NCBI GenBank assembly: GCA_035628335.1
Contig: DASPKA010000004.1
Coordinates: forward strand, 1-17,124
Origin: DASPKA01 sp035628335
GTDB taxonomy: Bacteria > Patescibacteriota > Doudnabacteria > UBA920
DNA length: 17,124 nucleotides
Direction: 5' to 3'
The position numbers and the translations under genes were made by a program. The notes under the pieces are model-generated. The model was not told the DNA's origin. It worked only from the letters and a program-made list of their open reading frames with translations, and did not search any database. Each line of letters starts with the position of its first letter. The stretch's first letter is position 1. Positions 1 to 5,865 of this stretch are shown piece after piece.

Positions 1-134
1 CAAGCAGTCCAAAAAAAACCTTCAGACTTCTGTCTAATACCCCTGGCCTTCCATGCGAATGAACGCCCTACATCTGCTCCAATGTTTCCCATCTGCTCGT
101 AAATATTGAGTTGTTGCCATCTTATACTATCCAT
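1..134 (-). CDS. Conserved helical-bundle hypothetical protein, N-terminal part only
   Basis: An open frame starts with ATG at 134 and runs off the left edge of the window without a stop, giving 44 codons. It begins MDSIRWQQLNIYEQMGNIGA and continues through a DVGRSFAWKARG segment to GFFWTA. The 'nIGsEVgRa..Wk.kG' pattern followed by 'aF.rALEL' is what I remember of a small helical family of unknown function that is common in CPR genomes and other bacteria; that assignment is from memory of the family. The start overlaps the last 13 bases of the upstream DUF5674 gene in another frame, so the two are probably co-transcribed and translationally coupled. No Shine-Dalgarno site is evident. Function is unknown, and the C-terminal part lies outside the window. 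Confidence 0.6.
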   Translation of the reverse strand, partial: MDSIRWQQLNIYEQMGNIGADVGRSFAWKARGIRQKSEGFFWTA

Positions 135-460
135 GACTGAACTATATCTTTAATTTTTTGAGCAACCGTAGGGTCCTCCACCGACCGAGACCAATTATTA
201 TCCTTGGGTCTTAGATTAATCATGCTGTCAAATTCAATCCAATGGTTTTTCGGCATATCCTGATGCAGGTTTATTCCCCACAAAGATTTTTGCTCACTAC
301 CGTTTTGGAGCAAAATTTGTTCGAGATCAACATGCATGTCAGCGTCAACTGCAATAATAGCCTGGTCAACATCCACAACAGCCTTTACAAACCCTGCATA
401 GAGCGGAGGAAATTCATTAAAAAAATTTTCAAATAAAACTTCACTCTTTAGTATCTTCAT
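122..460 (-). CDS. DUF5674 family protein
   Basis: This is a small soluble protein of 112 residues from ATG 460, or 118 from GTG 478. The core reads VKAVVDVDQAIIAVDADMHVD, then EQILLQNGSEQKSLWGINL, and ends with INLRPKDNN. The conserved spacing of D.H.D.E..LL..GS.Q..LWG and a terminal INLRP..N motif matches DUF5674 as I remember it, a family of unknown function frequent in Patescibacteria. I prefer ATG 460 because family members begin close to that point and a GAGAAA stretch precedes it. The promoter at 487-516, however, would place the transcript start within about 2 nt of GTG 478, so GTG could be used in a leaderless mRNA. The next gene overlaps its 3' end by 13 bases. No biochemical role is known to me. 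Confidence 0.8.
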   Translation of the reverse strand: MKILKSEVLFENFFNEFPPLYAGFVKAVVDVDQAIIAVDADMHVDLEQILLQNGSEQKSLWGINLHQDMPKNHWIEFDSMINLRPKDNNWSRSVEDPTVAQKIKDIVQSWIV

Positions 461-486
461 AGTTTTCTCAATTTTCACGGCCGTGA

Positions 487-516
487 ATTTTAGGATATAG
501 TTTTATAGGTTGTCAA
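487..516 (-). promoter_or_regulatory. Sigma-70-type promoter for the DUF5674 gene
   Basis: On the minus strand a perfect TTGACA (-35, 511-516) is followed after 18 bases by TAAAAT (-10, 487-492, five of six consensus matches). The predicted transcript start lies near 480, two bases before GTG 478 and about 20 before ATG 460. The promoter lies partly inside the end of the preceding NUDIX gene, so DUF5674 is probably transcribed on its own as well as by read-through. Confidence 0.6.
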
Positions 517-931
517 AATAATTTTGGCTGGTTTTTAGGGCTTCGATAGAGATTTTGCTGAATTCGAAGATAGGTGTGGGAAGATTGTCAGGGTCGTACC
601 AACCCCAGGACTCGCACTTCTCTGGCTCGAGGAGCTCAGGCTCGCCACTTACCCAGTCAGCTAACACTGTTATATGAACATAATGCTTGGGTGCATACTT
701 CTTTACATTCGCTAAGAGCTGAAATCGAATATTTTCGATATTAAGACCTGTTTCTTCAAGGGTCTCTCGTCGTGCGCATTCTTCAAAGCTTTCCATATAC
801 TCCAAATGCCCTCCGGGAAAACAGTATTCTCCATCCCCATGACTACCTTTTCGCTTGCCGAGTAAGACCTTACCATCCTTCAGTATAAGCACTCCAACGC
901 CCACTTTAGTCTTATGTTCCTGTTGACTCAT
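503..931 (-). CDS. NUDIX hydrolase, NUDT15/MTH2-like
   Basis: This is a full-length single-domain NUDIX pyrophosphohydrolase of 142 aa. The Nudix box spans residues 41-63 (GHLEYME, then SFEECAR, then RETLEETGL) and fits GX5EX7REUXEEXGU apart from Thr in the first hydrophobic place. The flanking sequence is strikingly like human NUDT15: GVGV near the start, LLGKRKGSHG, PGGHLE, and EPEKCESWGWY before the last helix. NUDT15-type enzymes hydrolyse (d)NTPs, including oxidised or thiopurine nucleotides, to monophosphates; the real substrate here is inferred, not shown. The start ATG overlaps the preceding NUDIX gene by 20 bases. It is the last of three NUDIX genes behind secA and probably shares their transcript. 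The protein is cytosolic, with no signal peptide. Confidence 0.88.
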   Translation of the reverse strand: MSQQEHKTKVGVGVLILKDGKVLLGKRKGSHGDGEYCFPGGHLEYMESFEECARRETLEETGLNIENIRFQLLANVKKYAPKHYVHITVLADWVSGEPELLEPEKCESWGWYDPDNLPTPIFEFSKISIEALKTSQNYFDNL

Positions 932-1385
932 AGTAAAAAGTCTTTCCAGTTTTTAATGATTGTAATGCGTATCTGGTTCGTTCCGAGATATTTTTGCTCA
1001 TCAATTTAACTGCGTATGTGGGGCTCACAAACTTGTACTCAGCTATCTCCTTGCTCTGCAGCTTAATATCCCTTTCATGAATTCTCCCACCGTAAAACAT
1101 AAATTGTAAACAGTTCAGCTTATAGCCAACAGTAGGCTTAAACTCAATACCTAAAAACTTTACTTTTTTTAACTGTACTCCAACCTCCTCAGCAGTTTCT
1201 CGTATCGCCGCTGCGGACGGCGACTCGCCCTCCTCACAAACCCCACCTGGTAACCACCACCCTTCTTTATAGGTTGTACGAAGTATAAGCATCTTTCCCT
1301 GAAAATTAAATAGTAGAGTTGAGGAAGCAATGAATTTTTTGGGGATAGATTTAAACCATTGTTCTTGAGGAATAAAGTTACTCAT
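912..1385 (-). CDS. NUDIX hydrolase
   Basis: A 157-aa single-domain NUDIX protein. The box at residues 48-70 (GVCEEGE, SPSAAAI, RETAEEVGV) has every consensus acidic residue, preceded by the usual WWLPGG turn. The N-terminal strand ASSTLLFNFQGKMLILRTTY is typical of generic MutT/NUDIX hydrolases that cleave nucleoside diphosphates linked to another group. The substrate cannot be assigned. The start codon shares an ATGA with the stop of the upstream NUDIX gene, a classical coupling overlap, and the 3' end overlaps the next NUDIX gene by 20 bases. It differs clearly in sequence from both neighbours, so the trio is not a recent tandem duplication. Confidence 0.87.
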   Translation of the reverse strand: MSNFIPQEQWFKSIPKKFIASSTLLFNFQGKMLILRTTYKEGWWLPGGVCEEGESPSAAAIRETAEEVGVQLKKVKFLGIEFKPTVGYKLNCLQFMFYGGRIHERDIKLQSKEIAEYKFVSPTYAVKLMSKNISERTRYALQSLKTGKTFYYESTGT

Positions 1386-1795
1386 AAGATTAGACCTTGA
1401 GATTTTAATTTAGGAATTACTTCATGCTCAAATATCGATCCTAATGGCAACTTACCTATATCTTCACTCGTTATCCACTTAACCTCTTCAATTTCCGAAC
1501 CGGGGATAATTGGTCCGGAAAACTTATTAACGATAAAAGTTTGCATGACTAACGTAACGCTTGGGTCATACGCGGCCAATGCAGAAAAAGTACCAAAAAA
1601 TTCTACCTGTTCTAGCGTAACCGTTATCTGTAATTCCTCTAATAGCTCACGGATCAAAGCTTGCTCAGCGGTTTCTGTACCTTCTATTTTGCCGCCGGGT
1701 GAAACATAGAGCTCTTTGCCCTGAGCCCGAACAACGAGTAATTTTTGCTCCCTTATAATAATTGCCGCTGCTTTTAATATTCGTTCAAGCTTCAT
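1382..1795 (-). CDS. NUDIX hydrolase with altered Nudix box
   Basis: A single-domain NUDIX protein of 137 aa when started at ATG 1795. That start is preferred because it forms an ATGA overlap with the secA stop. A GTG at 1813 would add six residues and overlap secA by 22 bases. The Nudix box (residues 35-57: GKIEGTE, TAEQALI, RELLEELQI) keeps the metal-binding RE..EE core, but the penultimate Gly is replaced by Gln. Residues KAAAIIIREQKLLVVRAQGK form the usual first strand, followed by YVSPGGK. Activity is likely but not certain given the Gly change. The substrate is unknown; plausible candidates are oxidised nucleotides or nucleotide sugars. It is the first of three NUDIX genes after secA. 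Confidence 0.85.
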   Translation of the reverse strand: MKLERILKAAAIIIREQKLLVVRAQGKELYVSPGGKIEGTETAEQALIRELLEELQITVTLEQVEFFGTFSALAAYDPSVTLVMQTFIVNKFSGPIIPGSEIEEVKWITSEDIGKLPLGSIFEHEVIPKLKSQGLIL

Positions 1796-4476
1796 AGAGA
1801 GGTACCGTGGCACTTCTTAAATTTCTTGCCACTTCCACAAGGACAAGGATCATTGCGACCGACCTTTGACAGTTCTAGATCAGGAGGAAGATCATACTGA
1901 GTTGTTGCATTTGTGCTCTGTGGAATATTTTGCTCAGGCGTAACCATAGATGCCGGGGTTGGTTGGATGTTGAGTTTGTACACCGTATAAACAACTTGCT
2001 TGTTTATGCCCGCAACCAGACGCTTAAACATACCAAAGCCTTCTTTTTTGTACTCCACAAGCGGGTCACGCTGGCCGTAGCCTCGAAGGCGAACAGAGTC
2101 GCGTAGGTGGTCCATGGTGTCTAAGTGCTCCATCCAGAGCATATCAACTGACTGTAGCACCACAAACTTTAACACGCCCTCAAAAATCTCACTTCCAACT
2201 TCTAGCTTTTTCTTTTCAAGCAACTCTTCCGCCTCTTTACTCAACTCGTCCAAGACAACAAACTCTCGGTCAGCAGCATTTTTCTTTGCCTCAGCTATTC
2301 TCCCCTTTAACTCTTCTGAAACTGGAAAAATTGTCTGGACTTGCTCGTAAATATTTGCCAGCGCCTCGTCGTGGTTTTCGTTTGTTTCAAAAGTAAACCT
2401 AACAATGTCTGCCAGCTCTTGCTTGATCATTTCCACGACCTCGGCAGTAATACTAAACTCCTCAGAATCTAATCCAAGGTACTTGCGTCTGCGTTTGTAT
2501 ATTATCTCGCGCTGGTGATTGAGAACGTCGTCGAACTCAAGCACATGCTTTCGGGTGTCAAAGTTCAAACCTTCAATCTTTTTTTGAGCTTGCTCAATAC
2601 TCCTAGAAACAAGTTTAGAGTCTATAGGTTGTGTATCTTCAAGACCCAAAGTGTCCATAAGACCTTTTAGTCGTTCGCCGCCAAACAGACGCATAAGATC
2701 ATCTTCGAGGGAAACAAAAAATTGTGAGCTACCCGGGTCACCCTGACGACCCGAACGACCACGGAGCTGGTTGTCTATGCGCCGGGACTCATGCCGTTCA
2801 GTGCCTACAACATGCAAACCACCTGCTTTACGCACTGCAGCAGCGTCCTCTTGATCTACTGGATTTCCACCAAGCAAGATGTCTACGCCACGACCTGCAA
2901 TATTAGTCGCAAGCGTAACAGCTCCATACCTCCCAGCCTGAGCTATAATCTGCGCTTCACGTTCATGGTTTTTTGCGTTTAATATCTCAAAGGGTACTCC
3001 TGCCTTCTGTAAGTGCTCTGCGAGCAGTTCATTCTTAGCTATGGAAACTGTACCAATCAACACAGGCTGTCCTTTTTCAAACCGTGCCTTAACATCTGCT
3101 GCAATTGCTGCAAACTTTGCGTCTTGAGTTTTATACACCGTGTCAGGTGAGTCAATGCGAATGTTTGGCTTATTGGTAGGGATAGTAATAACTTGCAAAC
3201 GGTAGATCTTAAAGAACTCCTCTTCTTCAGTCTTTGCAGTACCAGTCATGCCAGCCAAGCGGTCGTAAAGCCTAAACAAATTTTGAAATGTAATAGTCGC
3301 GAGCGTTTTGCTCTCTTGTTGGATCTTTGCGCCCTCCTTGGCTTCTATGGCCTGGTGAAGTCCATCGCTATATCGGCGACCAAACATAAGTCGTCCGGTA
3401 AACTCATCAACAATCACAACCTCACCGTCACGAACCACATAGTCACGGTCACGTTTAAAGAGCGCAAGTGCTTTTACTGCTTGTTCAATGTGGTGCAGCG
3501 TAGTGACACCCTTGGAGGTATCATAAATATTTTGCACGCCTAGGATTTTTTCTATCTTTGTAATGCCGTCGTCAGTTAACGGTGCAGCTTTACGCTTCTC
3601 ATCTACTTCATAATCCACCCCTTCTTCAAGCCGAGAGACTATCTTTGCAAACTCAAGGTATTTACTTGAACTTTCTATATCTGGCTGAGAAATGATGAGC
3701 GGAGTACGTGCTTCATCAATTAAGATACTGTCTACCTCGTCGACAATTGCAAAGAACAGTTCTCTTTGTACCCGCTGCTGCCTGCTTTGCACCATATTGT
3801 CACGCAAATAGTCAAAACCAAACTCATTGTTAGTACCAAAGGTAATGTCTGCAGCGTAAGCTTCTTGTCTGCGAATAACGCGCATGTTTTTCACGTCCAT
3901 TACAAACCCCACAGTCTGCGCCTCTAAGTTTTTCACCTCTTCTTCGTCAGGCTCATACGCTGGGTCAAATAAAAACGACTTCTCGTGTTGTATGCTCGCA
4001 ATGCTGAGCCCGAGGTAGTGAAAGATTGGACCCATTAATGAAGCCTGCCAACGAGCCAGATAGTCGTTCACTGTGACTAAATGCGCCCCTCTCCCGGTCA
4101 GTGCATGTAGCACTAAAGGCAATGTACCTGTTAAAGTTTTACCTTCACCGGTGCGCATTTCAGCAATATTTCCCTTTGATAAAGCAATGCCGCCTAGAAT
4201 TTGAACATCGTAGTGAAACTGCCCAATGCTGCGCTTTGCAGCTTCGCGGGTCAATGCATAAACGCGCGGACGGATTTCTTCCAATATCTTGAAAACTTCT
4301 TTTAAGTCCTTTATTCCAGTAAGTTCAGTCTTGAAGTTTACGATTTCAGCTTTTATTTGTTCATGACTCAGCCCTGAGACTTCATCTTGTAGCTTGTTAA
4401 TCTGCCCCAGTTCTTTTCCATATACCGAATATGGGTCTATATCGCTTCCTAGTAGTTTCTTAAAAAATTTAATCAT
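1792..4476 (-). CDS. secA: Preprotein translocase ATPase SecA
   Basis: SecA is the cytosolic motor that drives unfolded preproteins through the SecYEG channel. The 894-aa product is full length. It has the Walker A loop MRTGEGKT (about residues 107-114), VNDYLA, the Walker B/DEAD-like VDEVDSILIDEARTPLI, a second motor domain with TNIAGRGVDI and QLRGRSGRQGDPGSS, and a C-terminal SEC-C zinc motif NDPCPCGSGKKFKKCH. The segment after LSIASIQHEKS is longer than in E. coli SecA and rich in acidic residues, a variant I associate with CPR SecAs. ATG 4476 is preceded not by a Shine-Dalgarno site but by TATAAT only 5 nt away, suggesting a leaderless mRNA. Three NUDIX genes follow with overlaps and probably share the transcript. 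Confidence 0.98.
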   Translation of the reverse strand: MIKFFKKLLGSDIDPYSVYGKELGQINKLQDEVSGLSHEQIKAEIVNFKTELTGIKDLKEVFKILEEIRPRVYALTREAAKRSIGQFHYDVQILGGIALSKGNIAEMRTGEGKTLTGTLPLVLHALTGRGAHLVTVNDYLARWQASLMGPIFHYLGLSIASIQHEKSFLFDPAYEPDEEEVKNLEAQTVGFVMDVKNMRVIRRQEAYAADITFGTNNEFGFDYLRDNMVQSRQQRVQRELFFAIVDEVDSILIDEARTPLIISQPDIESSSKYLEFAKIVSRLEEGVDYEVDEKRKAAPLTDDGITKIEKILGVQNIYDTSKGVTTLHHIEQAVKALALFKRDRDYVVRDGEVVIVDEFTGRLMFGRRYSDGLHQAIEAKEGAKIQQESKTLATITFQNLFRLYDRLAGMTGTAKTEEEEFFKIYRLQVITIPTNKPNIRIDSPDTVYKTQDAKFAAIAADVKARFEKGQPVLIGTVSIAKNELLAEHLQKAGVPFEILNAKNHEREAQIIAQAGRYGAVTLATNIAGRGVDILLGGNPVDQEDAAAVRKAGGLHVVGTERHESRRIDNQLRGRSGRQGDPGSSQFFVSLEDDLMRLFGGERLKGLMDTLGLEDTQPIDSKLVSRSIEQAQKKIEGLNFDTRKHVLEFDDVLNHQREIIYKRRRKYLGLDSEEFSITAEVVEMIKQELADIVRFTFETNENHDEALANIYEQVQTIFPVSEELKGRIAEAKKNAADREFVVLDELSKEAEELLEKKKLEVGSEIFEGVLKFVVLQSVDMLWMEHLDTMDHLRDSVRLRGYGQRDPLVEYKKEGFGMFKRLVAGINKQVVYTVYKLNIQPTPASMVTPEQNIPQSTNATTQYDLPPDLELSKVGRNDPCPCGSGKKFKKCHGTSL

Positions 4477-4481
4477 TGTTG

Positions 4482-4487
4482 ATTATA
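4482..4487 (-). promoter_or_regulatory. secA: Perfect -10 box five bases before the secA start
   Basis: The minus strand reads TATAAT followed by CAACA and then the secA ATG. No recognisable TTGACA lies 16-18 bases upstream. At normal -10 to start-site spacing the transcript would begin at or within a base of the ATG, so the message would be essentially leaderless. Confidence 0.5.
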
Positions 4488-4547
4488 TCCCAAATTTATG
4501 CTATAGTGGATTCATTTAATACTATTTATGGTATTGTAACATCTTAA

Positions 4548-4578
4548 GGTCTATGAAGCGAATATGGGTTCATAGGCT
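4548..4578. repeat. Inverted repeat between secA and the 74-aa gene
   Basis: CTATGAA (4551-4557) and TTCATAG (4569-4575) form a perfect 7-bp stem, extendable to 10 bp with G-U pairs, around an 11-nt loop. It lies just upstream of the putative -10 box for the plus-strand small gene. It could be an operator or a transcript structure; nothing else in the sequence decides between these. Confidence 0.4.
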
Positions 4579-4586
4579 CTTAAATA

Positions 4587-4592
4587 TATAAT
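4587..4592 (+). promoter_or_regulatory. Putative -10 box of the 74-aa small gene
   Basis: TATAAT on the plus strand ends 35 bases before the ATG at 4628 and would start a transcript near 4599 that carries the AGGAGG at 4618-4623. No good -35 hexamer is visible, so this rests on the -10 match alone. Confidence 0.4.
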
Positions 4593-4627
4593 AGGCGGGA
4601 TTCCGATTAAAACAAAAAGGAGGCAAA

Positions 4628-4852
4628 ATGGCTAAAATACCCGTAATGGCTGCGTATATCAAAAACGAGCCAACAAACAAGATTGTTGTATGGCCAGAGG
4701 GTGAGCGCCCTACCGGACGGTACGCGATTTTGGAAAAAAAACGGGGTGAGTGGGTGAAGACCTTATCCACCCCACGTAAAGTCATCCAAGGGGGAACCTG
4801 GCAAAACCCCCTATATATAGAGCAGAAGCTCTATAACGAGTGTTTTGGCTAA
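4628..4852 (+). CDS. Small protein of unknown function (74 aa)
   Basis: I do not recognise this family. It is a real gene because ATG 4628 follows a textbook Shine-Dalgarno site (AGGAGG, four bases away), a -10 box lies upstream, and a perfect intrinsic terminator begins five bases after the TAA stop, forming a compact single-gene unit. The protein is hydrophilic and basic, with no signal peptide or membrane span. It contains NKIVVWPEGERPTGRYAIL followed by EKKRGEWVKTLS, a pattern suggesting short beta strands with turns, and ends in a Cys-containing tail. It points away from secA and is followed by a second small gene with the same style of leader. A small beta-barrel nucleic-acid or protein binder is possible but is only a guess. 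Confidence 0.7.
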   Translation: MAKIPVMAAYIKNEPTNKIVVWPEGERPTGRYAILEKKRGEWVKTLSTPRKVIQGGTWQNPLYIEQKLYNECFG

Positions 4853-4856
4853 GAAG

Positions 4857-4887
4857 AGCCAAGAAGGGAAGTCCTTCTTGGCTTTTT
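4857..4887 (+). terminator. Intrinsic terminator of the 74-aa gene
   Basis: A perfect 11-bp stem (AGCCAAGAAGG with its complement) surrounds a five-base loop, GAAGT, and is followed by a T run at 4883-4887. It begins five bases after the stop codon. Confidence 0.9.
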
Positions 4888-4950
4888 CATTCGGGCATAT
4901 TAATATGAAATAAGGTGCAAATTATTTAAAAACCCAAAAAAGGAGAAACA

Positions 4951-5166
4951 ATGCCTGCTGATCCAGACATAAAGCTCGTCAAGACTAATATGCATGAGGA
5001 CACGCTATGCCACGACGGCAAGCATGTACGAATGGACGGAAGCGGTAGCATTTCAAGTGATGCCACAGCTTGTGATTGTGACAATCGCTGGAGGGAACGC
5101 CAACCTCCAGTACGACTGGAAAAAAAGCAATTTCAAAGACTCATGTCAGCAAAGATCCCTGGCTAA
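4951..5166 (+). CDS. Small Cys/His-containing protein of unknown function (71 aa)
   Basis: Unrecognised. ATG 4951 follows AAAAAAGGAGAAACA, a strong Shine-Dalgarno leader, and a hairpin terminator starts 15 bases after the stop, so this frame is the likely coding one. The product is hydrophilic, with a cluster of possible metal ligands (CHDGKH around residues 20-25, CDCD around 41-44) followed by a basic tail (NRWRERQPPVRLEKKQF). It has no signal peptide or membrane segment. A competing +2-frame reading (4994-5284) lacks a leader and runs through the terminator and into hpf antisense, so I reject it. Together with the 74-aa gene it forms a pair of monocistronic small genes between secA and hpf. 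Metal or nucleic-acid binding is a guess from composition. Confidence 0.6.
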   Translation: MPADPDIKLVKTNMHEDTLCHDGKHVRMDGSGSISSDATACDCDNRWRERQPPVRLEKKQFQRLMSAKIPG

Positions 5167-5180
5167 CGAGTGCCTGCATG

Positions 5181-5215
5181 AAGACTTTCCGATACCCCCA
5201 TCTGAAAGTCTTTTT
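5181..5215 (+). terminator. Intrinsic terminator after the 71-aa gene
   Basis: AAGACTTTC (5181-5189) pairs with GAAAGTCTT (5204-5212) around a 14-base loop, followed by T residues 5211-5215. It lies between the converging 71-aa gene and hpf. On the minus strand the hairpin lacks a good T tract, so it mainly serves the plus strand. Confidence 0.75.
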
Positions 5216-5218
5216 ATA

Positions 5219-5545
5219 TTAACTTTTAAATACATTTGCAATCCTGCGCCTCAGCGACACTTTTTTGTCCTTTGCCTTAGCTAACTGTTCTTTTATTTTT
5301 GGAAGACACAGATCCAGTGCTTCGTAGAAGTCTGAGCCAGCAGCCTCTGCATACTGCCCGCCTGGCTTAATGTGGATTTCTACTCTAAAAACATCCCCGG
5401 AGTTGTGATGCTGGTCAACCTCTACTTCAACATGTATTTTATCTTCTGGCTTTAAAAACTTTTCCAAGTGTGAAAGCTTTTCTTCAAACGATGTGCGAAT
5501 GGAGTCCGTCAATGTCGTGTTAGTAGCTTTAAAAGTAATATTCAT
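5219..5545 (-). CDS. hpf: Ribosome hibernation promoting factor (HPF/RaiA, short form)
   Basis: A 108-aa cytosolic protein that fits the sigma-54 modulation/S30EA family: MNITFKATNTTLTDSIRTSF at the N-terminus, EKLSHLEKFL, then alternating strands VEVEVDQHH and FRVEIHIKP, and a basic C-terminal helix (KIKEQLAKAKDKKVSLRRR). Members dock in the 30S decoding channel and keep idle ribosomes inactive and protected. The length matches the short HPF/YfiA type, without the C-terminal dimerisation domain of long HPF. ATG 5545 has no Shine-Dalgarno site; an extended -10 at 5581-5589 would give a leader of about 30 bases. It is a single gene, bounded by a terminator hairpin upstream (of the mur operon) and one downstream. 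Confidence 0.93.
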   Translation of the reverse strand: MNITFKATNTTLTDSIRTSFEEKLSHLEKFLKPEDKIHVEVEVDQHHNSGDVFRVEIHIKPGGQYAEAAGSDFYEALDLCLPKIKEQLAKAKDKKVSLRRRIANVFKS

Positions 5546-5580
5546 AGTTTAGTAATTTGTGGTTAAGATATCTTACTTTA

Positions 5581-5589
5581 AGTATACCA
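5581..5589 (-). promoter_or_regulatory. hpf: Extended -10 promoter of hpf
   Basis: The minus strand reads TGGTATACT, an extended -10 (TGnTATAAT type, one mismatch), about 36 bases before the hpf ATG. The matching -35 position falls inside the preceding terminator hairpin and shows no consensus. Confidence 0.4.
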
Positions 5590-5625
5590 AATTAAATGGC
5601 AGCCACATGAATATGGCTGCCATTT
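5590..5625 (-). terminator. Terminator of the mur operon
   Basis: AAATGGCAGCCA and its exact complement (5594-5605 and 5614-5625) form a 12-bp stem with an eight-base loop. On the minus strand the stem ends in TTT and continues AATTTGG. It sits 18 bases after the last gene of the mur operon and before the hpf promoter. Confidence 0.75.
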
Positions 5626-5643
5626 CGCAATACTCATTGCAAT

Positions 5644-5829
5644 TTAGCTTGACCTCTCATTCTTTTTTCCAGTACCGTCGCAGTCCCCACATTGTTCGCT
5701 GATGCAGGGCGTACGTTGGATGGCCCCGTTGCCATCACAAGTGTGGCACACTTCTCCAGCAAGCTTTGCTACTTGCTCGAGGAAATATTTACCAAGCGGA
5801 CCAGAAATAATCAAAACTCTTACTTCCAT
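5644..5829 (-). CDS. Microprotein with DnaJ-type zinc finger (61 aa)
   Basis: This small gene follows murB and starts at ATG 5829 behind AAAAAGGAGGCAGT, a strong Shine-Dalgarno leader (AGGAGG at 5834-5839 on the complementary strand). An N-terminal stretch of about 27 residues (MEVRVLIISGPLGKYFLEQV onward) is followed by CHTCDGNG and CGDCDGTG, two CxxCxGxG motifs as in the cysteine-rich domain of DnaJ. Two such motifs are enough for one zinc site, and an extra Cys (TPCIS) lies between them. Similar short proteins occur as DnaJ-like zinc-finger fragments in many bacteria. A role in protein folding, redox handling or binding a partner is inferred only. It is the last gene before the operon terminator and the only one in that operon with a canonical ribosome-binding site. 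Confidence 0.75.
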   Translation of the reverse strand: MEVRVLIISGPLGKYFLEQVAKLAGEVCHTCDGNGAIQRTPCISEQCGDCDGTGKKNERSS

Positions 5830-5865
5830 ACTGCCTCCTTTTTCCGTGAATTTAACAAAGGTGAA

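Noticed and set aside
1205..1223. GC-rich inverted repeat TCGCCG/CGGCGA inside the second NUDIX gene, considered as another palindromic insertion
   Set aside because: The encoded SPSAAAI lies in the Nudix box and matches the normal length and pattern of the family, so nothing is inserted.
1800..1840. Inverted repeat around the end of secA (GTGGCA ... TGCCAC)
   Set aside because: It falls on the conserved zinc-motif codons and has no T tract; no reason to call a terminator.
4994..5284. Alternative 96-codon frame overlapping the 71-aa gene
   Set aside because: It has no ribosome-binding site, reads through the terminator hairpin and extends into hpf on the opposite strand; the 4951 frame has a strong leader and stops before the hairpin.
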